The notes beneath the pieces are model-generated. The model did no database searches and had not been told where the DNA came from. It worked only from the letters and a program-made list of their open reading frames with translations. A program made the translations under genes and the position numbers. Shown piece by piece: positions 13,036-20,054 of a stretch of 20,054 nt of DNA. This stretch comes from an uncultured Clostridia bacterium. GTDB taxonomy: Bacteria > Bacillota > Clostridia > Christensenellales > Borkfalkiaceae. The stretch lies in assembly GCA_934249265.1 (NCBI GenBank), contig CAKQKQ010000029.1, positions 1-20,054 on the forward strand, read 5' to 3'. Each line of letters starts with the position of its first letter. The first letter of the stretch is position 1.

Positions 13036-14880
13036 ATGGCTTATCTCGCTTTATACAGAAAATACCGTCCGCAAAATTTTTCAAACGGTTACGTAGGACA
13101 AGAACATATCGTCCGTACGCTTAAAAATCAAATAAAGACGGATAAAATAGGGCATGCGTACTTGTTTTGCGGCGCGAGAGGAACGGGCAAAACTTCTACC
13201 GCCAAAATTTTTGCACGCGCGATAAACTGTCTTCATCCCGTTGACGGTTCGCCTTGCGGCGAGTGCGAGGTTTGTAAAAAACTTCTCGACCCGTCGTGTC
13301 TCGATATCGTCGAGATGGACGCGGCGTCAAACAACAAAGTCGAGCACGTGAGAGAACTTAGGGAAAAGGTGCAATACCCGCCCGTTGTAGGCAGATATAA
13401 AGTGTACATCATCGACGAAGTGCATATGCTTACCACCGAGGCGTTTAACGCTCTTTTAAAGACGCTTGAAGAACCGCCCAAACACGCGGTGTTTATACTT
13501 GCAACGACCGAAGCGCACAAACTTCCCGCTACGATTTTGTCAAGGTGCATGCGTTTTGACTTTAAACTTGTATCGACGAAAGAAATTGCTTCGCTTATAA
13601 AAAATATATACGACGAAATAGGAAAACAATATGAAGACGAGGCGTTGACGGCGATAGCCCGCGCGGGCGAAGGCAGTTTTAGAGATGCGCTTTCTATAGC
13701 CGATATCTGCCTTTCTTACACCGACGGGAAACTCACTTATAAAGACGTTTTAGAGGTAATAGGCGCGTCGGATAACGACAAAATCAAAGAGGTTGTTTAC
13801 AACGTTTTTGTCGGGAATACAGGCAACGTACTCTCCGAAATTGACAATTTGCTGTCTTTGGGGAAGAGCGTAGGCGTGCTTACAAAAGACTTGATAGATT
13901 ATTTGCGCAACCTTATGATGGTAAAGACGGCTAAAAACGCAAAGGATATTTTAGCCCTCCCGCAAGACCGTTTCGACGAACTTAAAGACTTGTCGTTGAT
14001 GGTCACCGAACAGAGAATTTTGCGCTGTTTGGAAATCTTTTCTCAAGCGGAAAACGACTTGAAATTCAGCACCCACCCGAGAGTGATTTTGGAAACATGT
14101 GCCATTCGCGCGTCGAGACCGCAAGAGGATTACGACGTGGACGCGCTTTGCGCAAGAGTGAGCGAATTAGAGAAAAAATTAAACGACGTTTTGTCGAATA
14201 AAGTTTTGTTAAATGCGGCAAATGCGTCTATAAAAACAAACGAAACCGAATATAAAAATGCGCCGCAAAATATTGCTCCGACAACGGATAATTCGGCGGT
14301 AAACAAGACGAATAAAGTTTACGCAGAAGGCGGTTTTTCAATGGCGACGGCAACGACCAAAGACGAAACGGAAGATTTAGCGCAAGGTTTTGCTCAACCC
14401 ATTGCGAGCGCGCAAGATAAAAAACAAAGCGTAAAAGAGGACTTCGGGTTTGATATGGAAGGACTTGTTCCGCCGCCGCAAGAAGAGGAAATCGATTTTT
14501 CAAACGGCGAAAAATTACAGCCCAAACCTCAACCGCAAATAAGTGCCGGTGCGCCGATTCCTAAAAATAAAGTTTGGGGTACGATTATAAGAAAACTTCG
14601 CGAAAAGGGTCAAATCGTCTTGTGGGCGGCTTGTCAAGAACTTTCGGCAACCGTCGGCGACGACAACGTAATCACAGTGCTTACTCAAGAGGACAGCGAG
14701 TTTAAGTTTTTGGATAAAGAAGAACACAAAAACACTCTTGCTTCAATTGCAGCCGAACTCGGCGGGTACAAACTCGTCGTTAAGCGCGCGAGAGAAAAAG
14801 AAGAACAAGAAGAAGAGTTTAAAAAGGACGTCGAAATACTTAAAAACAATTTCGGCAGCGACATTATCGATATAAAATAA
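13036..14880 (+). CDS. dnaX: DNA polymerase III subunit gamma/tau
   Basis: This is the clamp-loader ATPase that opens and loads the beta clamp, and in its tau form ties polymerase and helicase together. It has 614 residues. Walker A is GARGTGKT (46-53). A zinc module uses C65, C74, C77 and C80. Walker B is IIDEVHM, followed by TLEEPP and the sensor/arginine-finger SRC motif in ILSRCMRF. The clamp-loader part ends near residue 370. A variable linker rich in Ala, Asn, Gln and Thr (about 395-500) follows, then a compact C-terminal domain with a charged KRAREKEEQEEEFKK stretch. AAAGGGGAAG precedes the ATG. The gap to sigH is 51 nt with no terminator, so read-through is likely. Confidence 0.95.
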   Translation: MAYLALYRKYRPQNFSNGYVGQEHIVRTLKNQIKTDKIGHAYLFCGARGTGKTSTAKIFARAINCLHPVDGSPCGECEVCKKLLDPSCLDIVEMDAASNNKVEHVRELREKVQYPPVVGRYKVYIIDEVHMLTTEAFNALLKTLEEPPKHAVFILATTEAHKLPATILSRCMRFDFKLVSTKEIASLIKNIYDEIGKQYEDEALTAIARAGEGSFRDALSIADICLSYTDGKLTYKDVLEVIGASDNDKIKEVVYNVFVGNTGNVLSEIDNLLSLGKSVGVLTKDLIDYLRNLMMVKTAKNAKDILALPQDRFDELKDLSLMVTEQRILRCLEIFSQAENDLKFSTHPRVILETCAIRASRPQEDYDVDALCARVSELEKKLNDVLSNKVLLNAANASIKTNETEYKNAPQNIAPTTDNSAVNKTNKVYAEGGFSMATATTKDETEDLAQGFAQPIASAQDKKQSVKEDFGFDMEGLVPPPQEEEIDFSNGEKLQPKPQPQISAGAPIPKNKVWGTIIRKLREKGQIVLWAACQELSATVGDDNVITVLTQEDSEFKFLDKEEHKNTLASIAAELGGYKLVVKRAREKEEQEEEFKKDVEILKNNFGSDIIDIK

Positions 14881-15151
14881 TTGCAAATGAGATAAGGTAA
14901 GCGGCTTTTATTTTTATAGATAAGGTTCGACGGTAAATGCGACTAAACGAAATAAAAGCGGCAAAAACGCTTTAAACGGTAAAATGTGACAAGGCGGTTT
15001 TAGCGGTTCAAGCGGATAGATATTACAAAAGCGGCAAAATATCGCAAAGGTAGTTAAGCGGCAAATTGTTGCAAAAGCAACGTAAAAATCATTATTAAAA
15101 AGTAAAAATTTAAAAATAAATTATAAATAACGATTAAAAAGGAGATTAATT
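14881..15151. other. Spacer between dnaX and ybaB with repeated GCGGCAAAA words
   Basis: AAAAGCGGCAAAA occurs exactly at 14954-14966 and 15027-15039, with a shorter AAGCGGCAAA at 15056-15065. A 10-bp inverted repeat GCTTTTATTT/AAATAAAAGC spans 14904-14913 and 14950-14959, and AAAGCG/CGCTTT forms a small hairpin at 14955-14973. None is a standard terminator. I see no gene and no SRP RNA, which lies near dnaX in Bacillus. Confidence 0.5.
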
Positions 15152-15499
15152 ATGGCAGGATACGGCAGAGGCGGATTCGGAGGATTCGGCGGAGGAAACC
15201 AAATGCAACAACTTATGAAGCAAGCGCAAAAAATGCAAGAGGAAATGCAAAAAGCGCAAGAAGAACTCGAAGAGGCTGAAATCGAGGGAAGTTCGGGTGG
15301 CGGCGTCGTTACCGTTTCGGTAAACGGCAAAAAGGTGCTCAATTCCATTCATATCGACCCCAAGGCGGTTGACCCCGACGATATCGAGATGCTTGAAGAC
15401 TTGATCGTTGCCGCTGTAAACGACGCTTATTCAAAAGCGGACAGTTTGTATGAGGAAAAAATGGGCAAGTTCGGCGGCGGTGTCGGAGGACTTATCTAA
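15152..15499 (+). CDS. YbaB/EbfC family nucleoid-associated protein
   Basis: This is a small DNA-binding dimer of uncertain cellular role that is almost always encoded between dnaX and recR. It has 115 residues. A glycine/phenylalanine/arginine-rich N-terminus (2-16) precedes a long helix beginning NQMQQLMKQAQKMQEEMQ (about 16-44). Next come strands containing GGGVVTVSVNGKK and the conserved HIDPKAVDPDD-x-EMLEDLIVAAVNDAY segment, then a glycine-rich tail. GGAG at 15141-15144 supports the start. It is followed by recR after three bases. Confidence 0.93.
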   Translation: MAGYGRGGFGGFGGGNQMQQLMKQAQKMQEEMQKAQEELEEAEIEGSSGGGVVTVSVNGKKVLNSIHIDPKAVDPDDIEMLEDLIVAAVNDAYSKADSLYEEKMGKFGGGVGGLI

Positions 15500-15502
15500 T
15501 TT

Positions 15503-16096
15503 ATGGGCGTTTATATCGAACCTATTGGCAAACTCATCAACGAGTTTACCAAATTACCGGGTGTCGGCGGCAAAACCGCGCAAAGGTACGCTTATAAAAT
15601 CATCAGCATGAGCAACGAGGACGCAAAAGCGTTTGCCGACAGCATAATGGCGGTGAAAAACAACGTGCATTATTGCAAGGTTTGCGGAAATTATACCGAC
15701 GGCGATATTTGCGAAATTTGCAAGGAAAGAGACGGCGGCGTTATTTGCGTGGTGAAAGAACCTAAAGACGTGGTTGCGCTTGAAAAACTGCACGAATATC
15801 ACGGCGTTTATCACGTGCTTCACGGCGTAATTAACCCGATCGAGGGCGTCGGTCCTAACGATATAAGAATCAAAGAATTGCTCGCAAGAATTTCAAACGG
15901 CAACGTTAAAGAAATCATTATGGCGACAAACCCCGACGTCGAAGGCGAGGCAACCGCAATGTATATCGCGACGATAGTAAAGCCGCTCGGCGTAAAAGTC
16001 ACGAGACTTGCGCACGGAATTGCCGTGGGTACTGACCTTGAATATGCCGATACAAATTCGCTTTCAAGGGCACTTTTGGATAGAAGAGAATTATAA
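15503..16096 (+). CDS. recR: Recombination mediator protein RecR
   Basis: RecR forms a ring clamp that, with RecO and RecF, loads RecA on gapped DNA during repair. It has 197 residues, the standard length. A helix-hairpin-helix at LPGVGGKTAQRYA (18-30) binds DNA. Four cysteines (C58, C61, C70, C73) form the zinc finger. The Toprim domain includes VVKEPKDVVALE and TNPDVEGEATA. The C-terminal LAHGIAVGTDLEYADTNSLSRAL is a hallmark of the family. The ATG is four bases after the ybaB stop, in the same unit. Confidence 0.96.
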   Translation: MGVYIEPIGKLINEFTKLPGVGGKTAQRYAYKIISMSNEDAKAFADSIMAVKNNVHYCKVCGNYTDGDICEICKERDGGVICVVKEPKDVVALEKLHEYHGVYHVLHGVINPIEGVGPNDIRIKELLARISNGNVKEIIMATNPDVEGEATAMYIATIVKPLGVKVTRLAHGIAVGTDLEYADTNSLSRALLDRREL

Positions 16097-16433
16097 ATTA
16101 GTTTATAGGTCGCGTATTTTAAGTGCTTTTTAATACGCGGCTTAACTACGTGTAAAAACATTAAATTGTGCGTTTTACAACACACGTATTGCGTAAAACA
16201 GACATTTTTACGCAAATTTATTGTTGTTTTAAGTCGATTACGGCTTGATTTATCTTACGGTTTAATTGCGTTGCGGCTAAATTGTATCGCAATATAAATT
16301 GTGTTGCGATTTAAGTCGGGATAGGCTTTAAATTGTGATATGCCGATATGATAAGCCGAAAAGAGCGTTCGACGGCTTGTAAAAATTTTTAAAATAAGTT
16401 ATGAATTTTCTAAAATAAACGAAGGAGGTAATT
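16097..16433. other. Non-coding stretch after recR
   Basis: An 8-bp hairpin CGCGTATT/AATACGCG at 16111-16139 follows the recR stop by 14 nt, but no T-run follows it, so it is at best a weak terminator. After it comes copy B of the 40-bp repeat, then AT-rich sequence with loose TTGCG(A/G) words. A possible weak promoter for the next gene is TTGTAA (16377-16382), 17 nt, TATGAA (16400-16405). No gene is seen. Confidence 0.45.
16166..16205. repeat. 40-bp dispersed repeat, copy B, after recR
   Basis: It is 36/40 identical to 7204-7243 and lies 70 nt after the recR stop. Here the 3' half forms a perfect 8-bp stem, GCGTAAAA (16191-16198) with TTTTACGC (16206-16213). Confidence 0.8.
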
Positions 16434-17732
16434 ATGAAGAAAAACCGATTTAAGAAAAATTGGTTTCCGCTTGACAATGCGGCGAAAATATATCCGGCAA
16501 TAAGCAACAGTCGCAGAGCGAACGTCTTTTCATATTCTGCCTTCTTGACGGAAAACGTTGATGTTACTTTTTTGGATTTGGCGATAAACAACGTTCTTTT
16601 GAGAAATCCTACCTTGAAAGTAAAGTTGAAAAAGGGTTTGTTTTGGTATTACTTTGAAAAAAACAACAACATTTTTTTGAGTAAAGAAGAGACCCCGCAT
16701 TACCTTTCTTACATCAACCCCGATGAAAACAGAGATTATTTGTTTAAGGTTTTGTACAGGGAAAACAAAATTACGATAGTGGTTTTCCACGCGCTTACCG
16801 ACGGTTTCGGCGGCTTGACGCTGTTTAGAGAGATTATTTTCGAGTACCTCAAACTGTTGGGTCACGACGTAAAAAATACGGGAGAAATTAAAAGCGAGGT
16901 TGCGCCTTTTGAAGAGGCGGAAGGCTCGGATAATTTCCTTACTTACGATAAAAAAGACAAATACGAAAAGACAAAAAACGTAAAGCCGTTTAAACTCGAA
17001 GGCACGCCTTTCAGCGTGGACGGCTGCGGAATGATTATTGCGAAAACCTCGCTTTCGGGATTAAAAGCGATTTCAAAGCAATATTCCACGACGATTACGG
17101 GTTATCTCGTCGGGCTGTATCTTTACACTGTTTACGATGAGTTTTTAAAGGATTCCGACAGCAAGAACAGACTTGTGTCCATTGTCGTTCCGCTCAATAT
17201 GAGAAAGAGATATTCAAGCAAAACGATGAGGAATTTTTCTCTGTTTACAAGAGTTCCGCACGACTTTAAAAAAGAGGCTTCGCTTGAAGAATGCATAGCC
17301 ATTGCCGACAAGTGTCTTAAAGAAGGCGTCGAGCGCGACAAACTCAACGCGCTTATCCACGAGAACGTAAAACTCGAGAAAAATATCTTTATAAAGATAC
17401 TTCCGCTTATGCTTAAAAATCCCGTTATGCGCCTTGCTTACGACCAAGTGGGCGACAACCTTACGAGCGCGAATTTTTCCAATATTGGAGAATGCGTATT
17501 GCCCGAAAGCGTCAAAAAGTACGTTACGGACGTGATATTTACCATTGCGCCGACGTACAGTTGCAAGCACGATATAGGGGTGATTTCTTACGGTGATAAC
17601 ATTTATATTTCGTTTACCAGATTGTTTGTTGAAAACCGCATTGAAAGGGCGATGATACAACGCCTTGCCCAACTTTTGCCGGTCGAAATAAGCAGCAACA
17701 ATCTCGAGGGGGCTAAAGATGAAGTATTGTAA
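16434..17732 (+). CDS. Condensation-fold acyltransferase (alcohol acetyltransferase-like)
   Basis: The protein has 432 residues with the chloramphenicol acetyltransferase/NRPS condensation layout. The active-site motif is HALTDGFGG, with H119 and D123 (HxxxDG), and it follows a hydrophobic strand as usual. The second half contains the NMRKRYSSKTMRNFSLFTR region, equivalent to the family's N/Lx-R-x7-NF segment, and a late strand NFSNIGE. Family knowledge says such enzymes move an acyl group from a thioester to an alcohol or amine; the substrate here is unknown. No carrier protein or adenylation domain is nearby, which argues against a peptide synthetase. GAAGGAGGT at 16421-16429 is a near-perfect ribosome binding site. 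The end overlaps the next gene by 14 nt. Confidence 0.75.
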   Translation: MKKNRFKKNWFPLDNAAKIYPAISNSRRANVFSYSAFLTENVDVTFLDLAINNVLLRNPTLKVKLKKGLFWYYFEKNNNIFLSKEETPHYLSYINPDENRDYLFKVLYRENKITIVVFHALTDGFGGLTLFREIIFEYLKLLGHDVKNTGEIKSEVAPFEEAEGSDNFLTYDKKDKYEKTKNVKPFKLEGTPFSVDGCGMIIAKTSLSGLKAISKQYSTTITGYLVGLYLYTVYDEFLKDSDSKNRLVSIVVPLNMRKRYSSKTMRNFSLFTRVPHDFKKEASLEECIAIADKCLKEGVERDKLNALIHENVKLEKNIFIKILPLMLKNPVMRLAYDQVGDNLTSANFSNIGECVLPESVKKYVTDVIFTIAPTYSCKHDIGVISYGDNIYISFTRLFVENRIERAMIQRLAQLLPVEISSNNLEGAKDEVL

Positions 17733-18390
17733 AAAATGCAACGTTAAAATAAACACCGACGGTGATTTTTGCCCTTTATGTTACGGTGAAATAGAAAAAA
17801 TCGAAGAAAGCGGAGTAAATTTATGCAACGACGCTTCGGTTATTAAAAACGAAAAACAGCGAAAGAAGATACTCAGAAAAATCTTTTTAATGATAACAAT
17901 GGTATCGCTTGCGGCTTGTTTTTTCATAGATGCGGTAAACGGTTTTTCGGGCTGGAGCATACTTGTGGCTTTGTCCGAAGCGTACGTTTGGGCACTCGTC
18001 ACTCACTTGATAATAAGCAACCGTTCGCCGTTTGAAAAATTCTTTGTGCAAATACTACTGATTTTGGCAATTTTGTGGTATGCGGAATTTTTATCTAAAG
18101 GCGAATGGGTATATCAATACGTTTATCCTTCGGTTTCACTTGGCGCAGTGGCAACCATGCTTATGATATCGTTTATAAGCAGACAACGCGGCAGATTAAG
18201 TTTGAGTTTTGTATTTTTAATATTCTTTTTGGCGATAGGTTCGTTGATAATATTGCTTGTTCAAAGCAAAAACGATTTCAGACTTTTAAACGTTATAAAC
18301 ATCTTTTGTTGCGTGTTGTCGATAATAGGTTATGTGGTATTTTTAGGTAGAGAATTGTACGACGAGATTTGCAAAAAATTTCACGTATAA
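17719..18390 (+). CDS. Zinc-ribbon membrane protein, DUF6320-like
   Basis: It has 223 residues. An N-terminal zinc ribbon uses C4, C7, C18 and C21 (CxxC-x10-CxxC). After a polar linker there are about six hydrophobic segments, near residues 53-72, 78-100, 110-128, 134-155, 160-178 and 190-212, so it is an integral membrane protein with the ribbon probably cytoplasmic. No enzymatic motif is seen. From memory, proteins of this form are annotated DUF6320 and sit beside condensation-like acyltransferases, as here. The overlap with the upstream gene implies co-production. A membrane partner or anchor for the acyltransferase is inference. Confidence 0.7.
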   Translation: MKYCKKCNVKINTDGDFCPLCYGEIEKIEESGVNLCNDASVIKNEKQRKKILRKIFLMITMVSLAACFFIDAVNGFSGWSILVALSEAYVWALVTHLIISNRSPFEKFFVQILLILAILWYAEFLSKGEWVYQYVYPSVSLGAVATMLMISFISRQRGRLSLSFVFLIFFLAIGSLIILLVQSKNDFRLLNVINIFCCVLSIIGYVVFLGRELYDEICKKFHV

Positions 18391-18437
18391 GAATAAATGC
18401 GGCAAAAAATATAAAAATTTGCCGAAAAATCGTAAAA

Positions 18438-18475
18438 AACAGCCGTTTATAATTAAATTTGAGCGACTGTTTTTC
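18438..18475 (+). terminator. Possible terminator of the acyltransferase pair
   Basis: AACAGCCG (18438-18445) pairs with CGACTGTT (18464-18471) with one mismatch and a long 18-nt loop, followed by Ts to 18474. It is weak but correctly placed. Confidence 0.4.
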
Positions 18476-18522
18476 TATGTCAAGAGCGTGTTGAACGGTG
18501 TTTTGCGACTCGGTTAATGTGC

Positions 18523-18550
18523 TTGCGTGGCGGTTGGCTTTGGATATAAT
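18523..18550 (+). promoter_or_regulatory. Candidate promoter of the MATE gene
   Basis: TTGCGT (18523-18528), a 16-nt spacer and TATAAT (18545-18550). The leader would be about 300 nt. A closer promoter is possible, but I found none with both elements. Confidence 0.35.
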
Positions 18551-18561
18551 ATTATTACGGT

Positions 18562-18633
18562 GGCTGTTTCGAGCATATTGTCCGTACGGCATTGTTTGAC
18601 CGTTTCGGGTATATTGTTCGTGCGGTATTGCTT
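18562..18633 (+). repeat. Two tandem 36-bp units upstream of the MATE gene
   Basis: Copies at 18562-18597 and 18598-18633 agree at 28 of 36 positions, and all eight differences are transitions. Shared words are GTTTCG, TATATTGT or CATATTGT, and CGG(C/T)ATTG. A third, strongly decayed copy may follow from 18634. Confidence 0.7.
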
Positions 18634-18719
18634 GGTTGTTTTTGGTGTTGTATCAATACGGCGGCAGTTTCGATTTTTGCGTAGGTGTGGCAGTTTAAAC
18701 AATTTCAATTAAAGCGGAG

Positions 18720-18741
18720 TTTGTTTAACGACGTTAACAAA
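18720..18741. promoter_or_regulatory. Near-palindrome around GTTAAC, possible operator
   Basis: TTTGTT-t-AACG, a single A, then CGTTAACAAA: the arms match perfectly over 10 bp except for one extra T on the left. It lies about 115 nt before the MATE start. A regulator site is inference. Confidence 0.3.
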
Positions 18742-18855
18742 GAGACAGTTTAGCCGCTTAATTTAAGTCGGTTTATATAGGCGCGTTTTAATAAAGCGGG
18801 GCAATTTAATAGCGTTGATTTCCGCTTTGACTTTTATAAAAATTTTGGATATTTT

Positions 18856-20054
18856 ATGAAACTTTTTAATAAATTTATCGACAAAGACCTTTTGTCGGTA
18901 GGCGAGGGAAAAAACAAACTTTCGGTATTTTCGCTCGCGTTGCCCATATTTTTCGAGTCGATAGGGGTGCATTTAATCGGACTTGTGCAGTCGGCGATGT
19001 CCGCGCACTACGAAGGCGGTTTTTTCGTCACCGTAACGGCAATTCCTTCGACGATTTTGAGTTTGTTTTTAAACGTAATCGCCATGATTACCACGGGTAT
19101 GTCCATTATTTTAAGCATAACTTTGGGCAGAGGGCAAAATTCAAACTGTAAAAAAATAATCGGCAACGCGTTTATCGTCATTTGCATACTAAACGTGACT
19201 TTGTGCCTTGCGGGTTTCTTTTTATCGCCGCAACTACTGTCGCTTATGGGTATGAAAGGTAAAGATTACGCCGAAAAAATACCTTACGCCACCACTTATT
19301 TGCGGTGGAGATTTTTGCTCACGATAATATTCAACGTTTCGCCGATTTTCACTTCGGCTTTGCGGTGTTACGGATATACCAAAGTGGGTTTTATATGCAG
19401 CATTTCGTCAAACATAGTCAACGCTGGGCTCACTGCCGTTGCTATGTACGCGCTTAAACTTAATTTCACACAGATGATTTACGCGTTGATAATAATTTGC
19501 GCCGCATCGTCTTTGGTGAACTTATTGCTCGCGGTGGTGCTGTTCTTCCGCAAAAAAATCGGCATAGAAATAAAGCCCGACGGCGGACTTTGCAAGGCGA
19601 TGATTAAAGTAGGGTTGCCTGCTTCGGTGTCCGCAATAGCGTATTCGTTGTCGCAAACGATAACGGCGAGATTTTGCGTGGACATCACCGAAGACGCATA
19701 CCTTGCAAAAACTTACATATCCCAACTTGTGTTTTTCGTTTACCAACTCGGCTATTCTATCGGGCAGGCAAACTCGATTATGGTTGGGCGAATTTGCGGT
19801 ATGGGCGATTTGGACAGAGTGGATAAAATGCACAGACAAAATTTGCGAATCGTGTTGACGCTGAATATCTCGTTTTCGGTGTTGCTTGCGATTTTGTCTA
19901 AATATCTCGTTTCGGCGTTGTTTGCCGCAAACGCAAAAATATTGGAATATTCTTACGTGGTGTTGTGGATAGATATTGCGGTTGAAATCGGCAGAGGAAT
20001 GAACCACCTCGGGCAGTTTGGTTTAAACGCAACGGGCGATACGGTGTACACCAC
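18856..20054 (+). CDS. MATE family efflux transporter, N-terminal part (gene runs off the right edge)
   Basis: The frame is open from the ATG at 18856 to the last base: 399 complete codons and no stop. MATE proteins export drugs or metabolites across the cytoplasmic membrane by Na+ or H+ antiport. Seen here: a soluble N-terminus of about 22 residues; ALPIFFESIGVHLIGLVQSAMSA, equivalent to the first MATE helix; further hydrophobic segments around 64-90 and 105-127; a central loop KPDGGLCKAMIKVGLPASV that starts the second half of the internal repeat; and YQLGYSIGQANSIMVGRICGMGD, a typical MATE helix 8 segment. The first-helix D/Q-type motif is degenerate (SAMSAHY). GGA at 18847-18849 is a weak ribosome binding site. 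Substrate is unknown. Confidence 0.88.
   Translation, partial: MKLFNKFIDKDLLSVGEGKNKLSVFSLALPIFFESIGVHLIGLVQSAMSAHYEGGFFVTVTAIPSTILSLFLNVIAMITTGMSIILSITLGRGQNSNCKKIIGNAFIVICILNVTLCLAGFFLSPQLLSLMGMKGKDYAEKIPYATTYLRWRFLLTIIFNVSPIFTSALRCYGYTKVGFICSISSNIVNAGLTAVAMYALKLNFTQMIYALIIICAASSLVNLLLAVVLFFRKKIGIEIKPDGGLCKAMIKVGLPASVSAIAYSLSQTITARFCVDITEDAYLAKTYISQLVFFVYQLGYSIGQANSIMVGRICGMGDLDRVDKMHRQNLRIVLTLNISFSVLLAILSKYLVSALFAANAKILEYSYVVLWIDIAVEIGRGMNHLGQFGLNATGDTVYT

Larger units (their letters stand above)
18391..18855. other. Non-coding stretch before the MATE gene
   Basis: It contains a CGGCAAA/TTTGCCG hairpin (18400-18424) without a T-run, a possible terminator, a candidate promoter, a 36-bp tandem repeat and a near-palindrome, each listed separately. 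No gene with a ribosome binding site is seen on either strand. Confidence 0.45.

Noticed and set aside
14170..14200. Possible frameshift or slippage site producing a short gamma form of DnaX (six As near residue 379, with stops soon after in both shifted frames)
   Set aside because: The position is attractive, but six As do not form a proper slippery heptamer in this frame and no strong stimulatory hairpin was evident.
14881..15151. SRP RNA (scRNA) near dnaX
   Set aside because: I could not find the conserved Alu or S-domain motifs in the spacers on either side of dnaX.

Overview
The window looks like chromosomal DNA from an anaerobic, low-GC Bacillota, most likely a gut-type Clostridia; order-level placement (for example Christensenellales) is only a guess. 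The reasons are sigma-A-type promoters of the TTGaca-17-TATAAT kind, AGGAGG-type ribosome binding sites, an mrnC-rlmB-sigH gene order typical of Bacillota, a ferredoxin-flavodoxin (EFR1-type) protein and a short malic enzyme. Intergenic DNA is AT-rich and rather long (250-670 bases), while coding DNA uses many GCG, GAC and GGC codons. I saw no rRNA, tRNA, CRISPR array, insertion sequence or phage gene. The content is mostly housekeeping.

Layout. Bases 1-72 hold the promoter and start of a minus-strand gene that leaves the window. Bases 404-3533 form a cysteine unit: promoter, a 240-nt leader with a 39-bp tandem repeat, cysK, cysE (overlapping), an EFR1-type flavodoxin/ferredoxin protein and a strong terminator. 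Convergent to it is a minus-strand malic enzyme (3744-4925) with a consensus promoter and a leader packed with perfect hairpins. Then come dut (5355-5792), minD-minE (6176-7179, no minC beside them), an M18 aminopeptidase (7597-8976) and guaB (9227-10726), mostly with their own promoters and several with hairpin terminators.

From 11186 to 16096 there is an information-processing cluster: mrnC, rlmB and sigH overlap tightly, then dnaX, ybaB and recR follow. This joins two blocks conserved in Bacillota (mrnC-rlmB-yacP-sigH and dnaX-ybaB-recR), without yacP. Next is a translationally coupled pair of less understood genes: a condensation-fold acyltransferase with an HALTDG active site, and a zinc-ribbon protein with about six membrane segments (DUF6320-like). 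The window ends inside a MATE-family exporter gene (18856 onward).

The most interesting material lies between the genes. The malic enzyme leader has six perfect stems, some mutually exclusive. Tandem repeats of 39, 25 and 36 bp sit just downstream of three predicted promoters (cysK, dut, the MATE gene). A 40-bp element is 90% identical downstream of minE and of recR. A 56-bp direct repeat flanks and overlaps the end of the malic enzyme gene. The IMP dehydrogenase strongly resembles, from memory, the enzyme of the protist Tritrichomonas foetus, with catalytic residues at the same numbers. I found nothing that is clearly a complete new system; the leader elements and the acyltransferase/zinc-ribbon pair are the best candidates.
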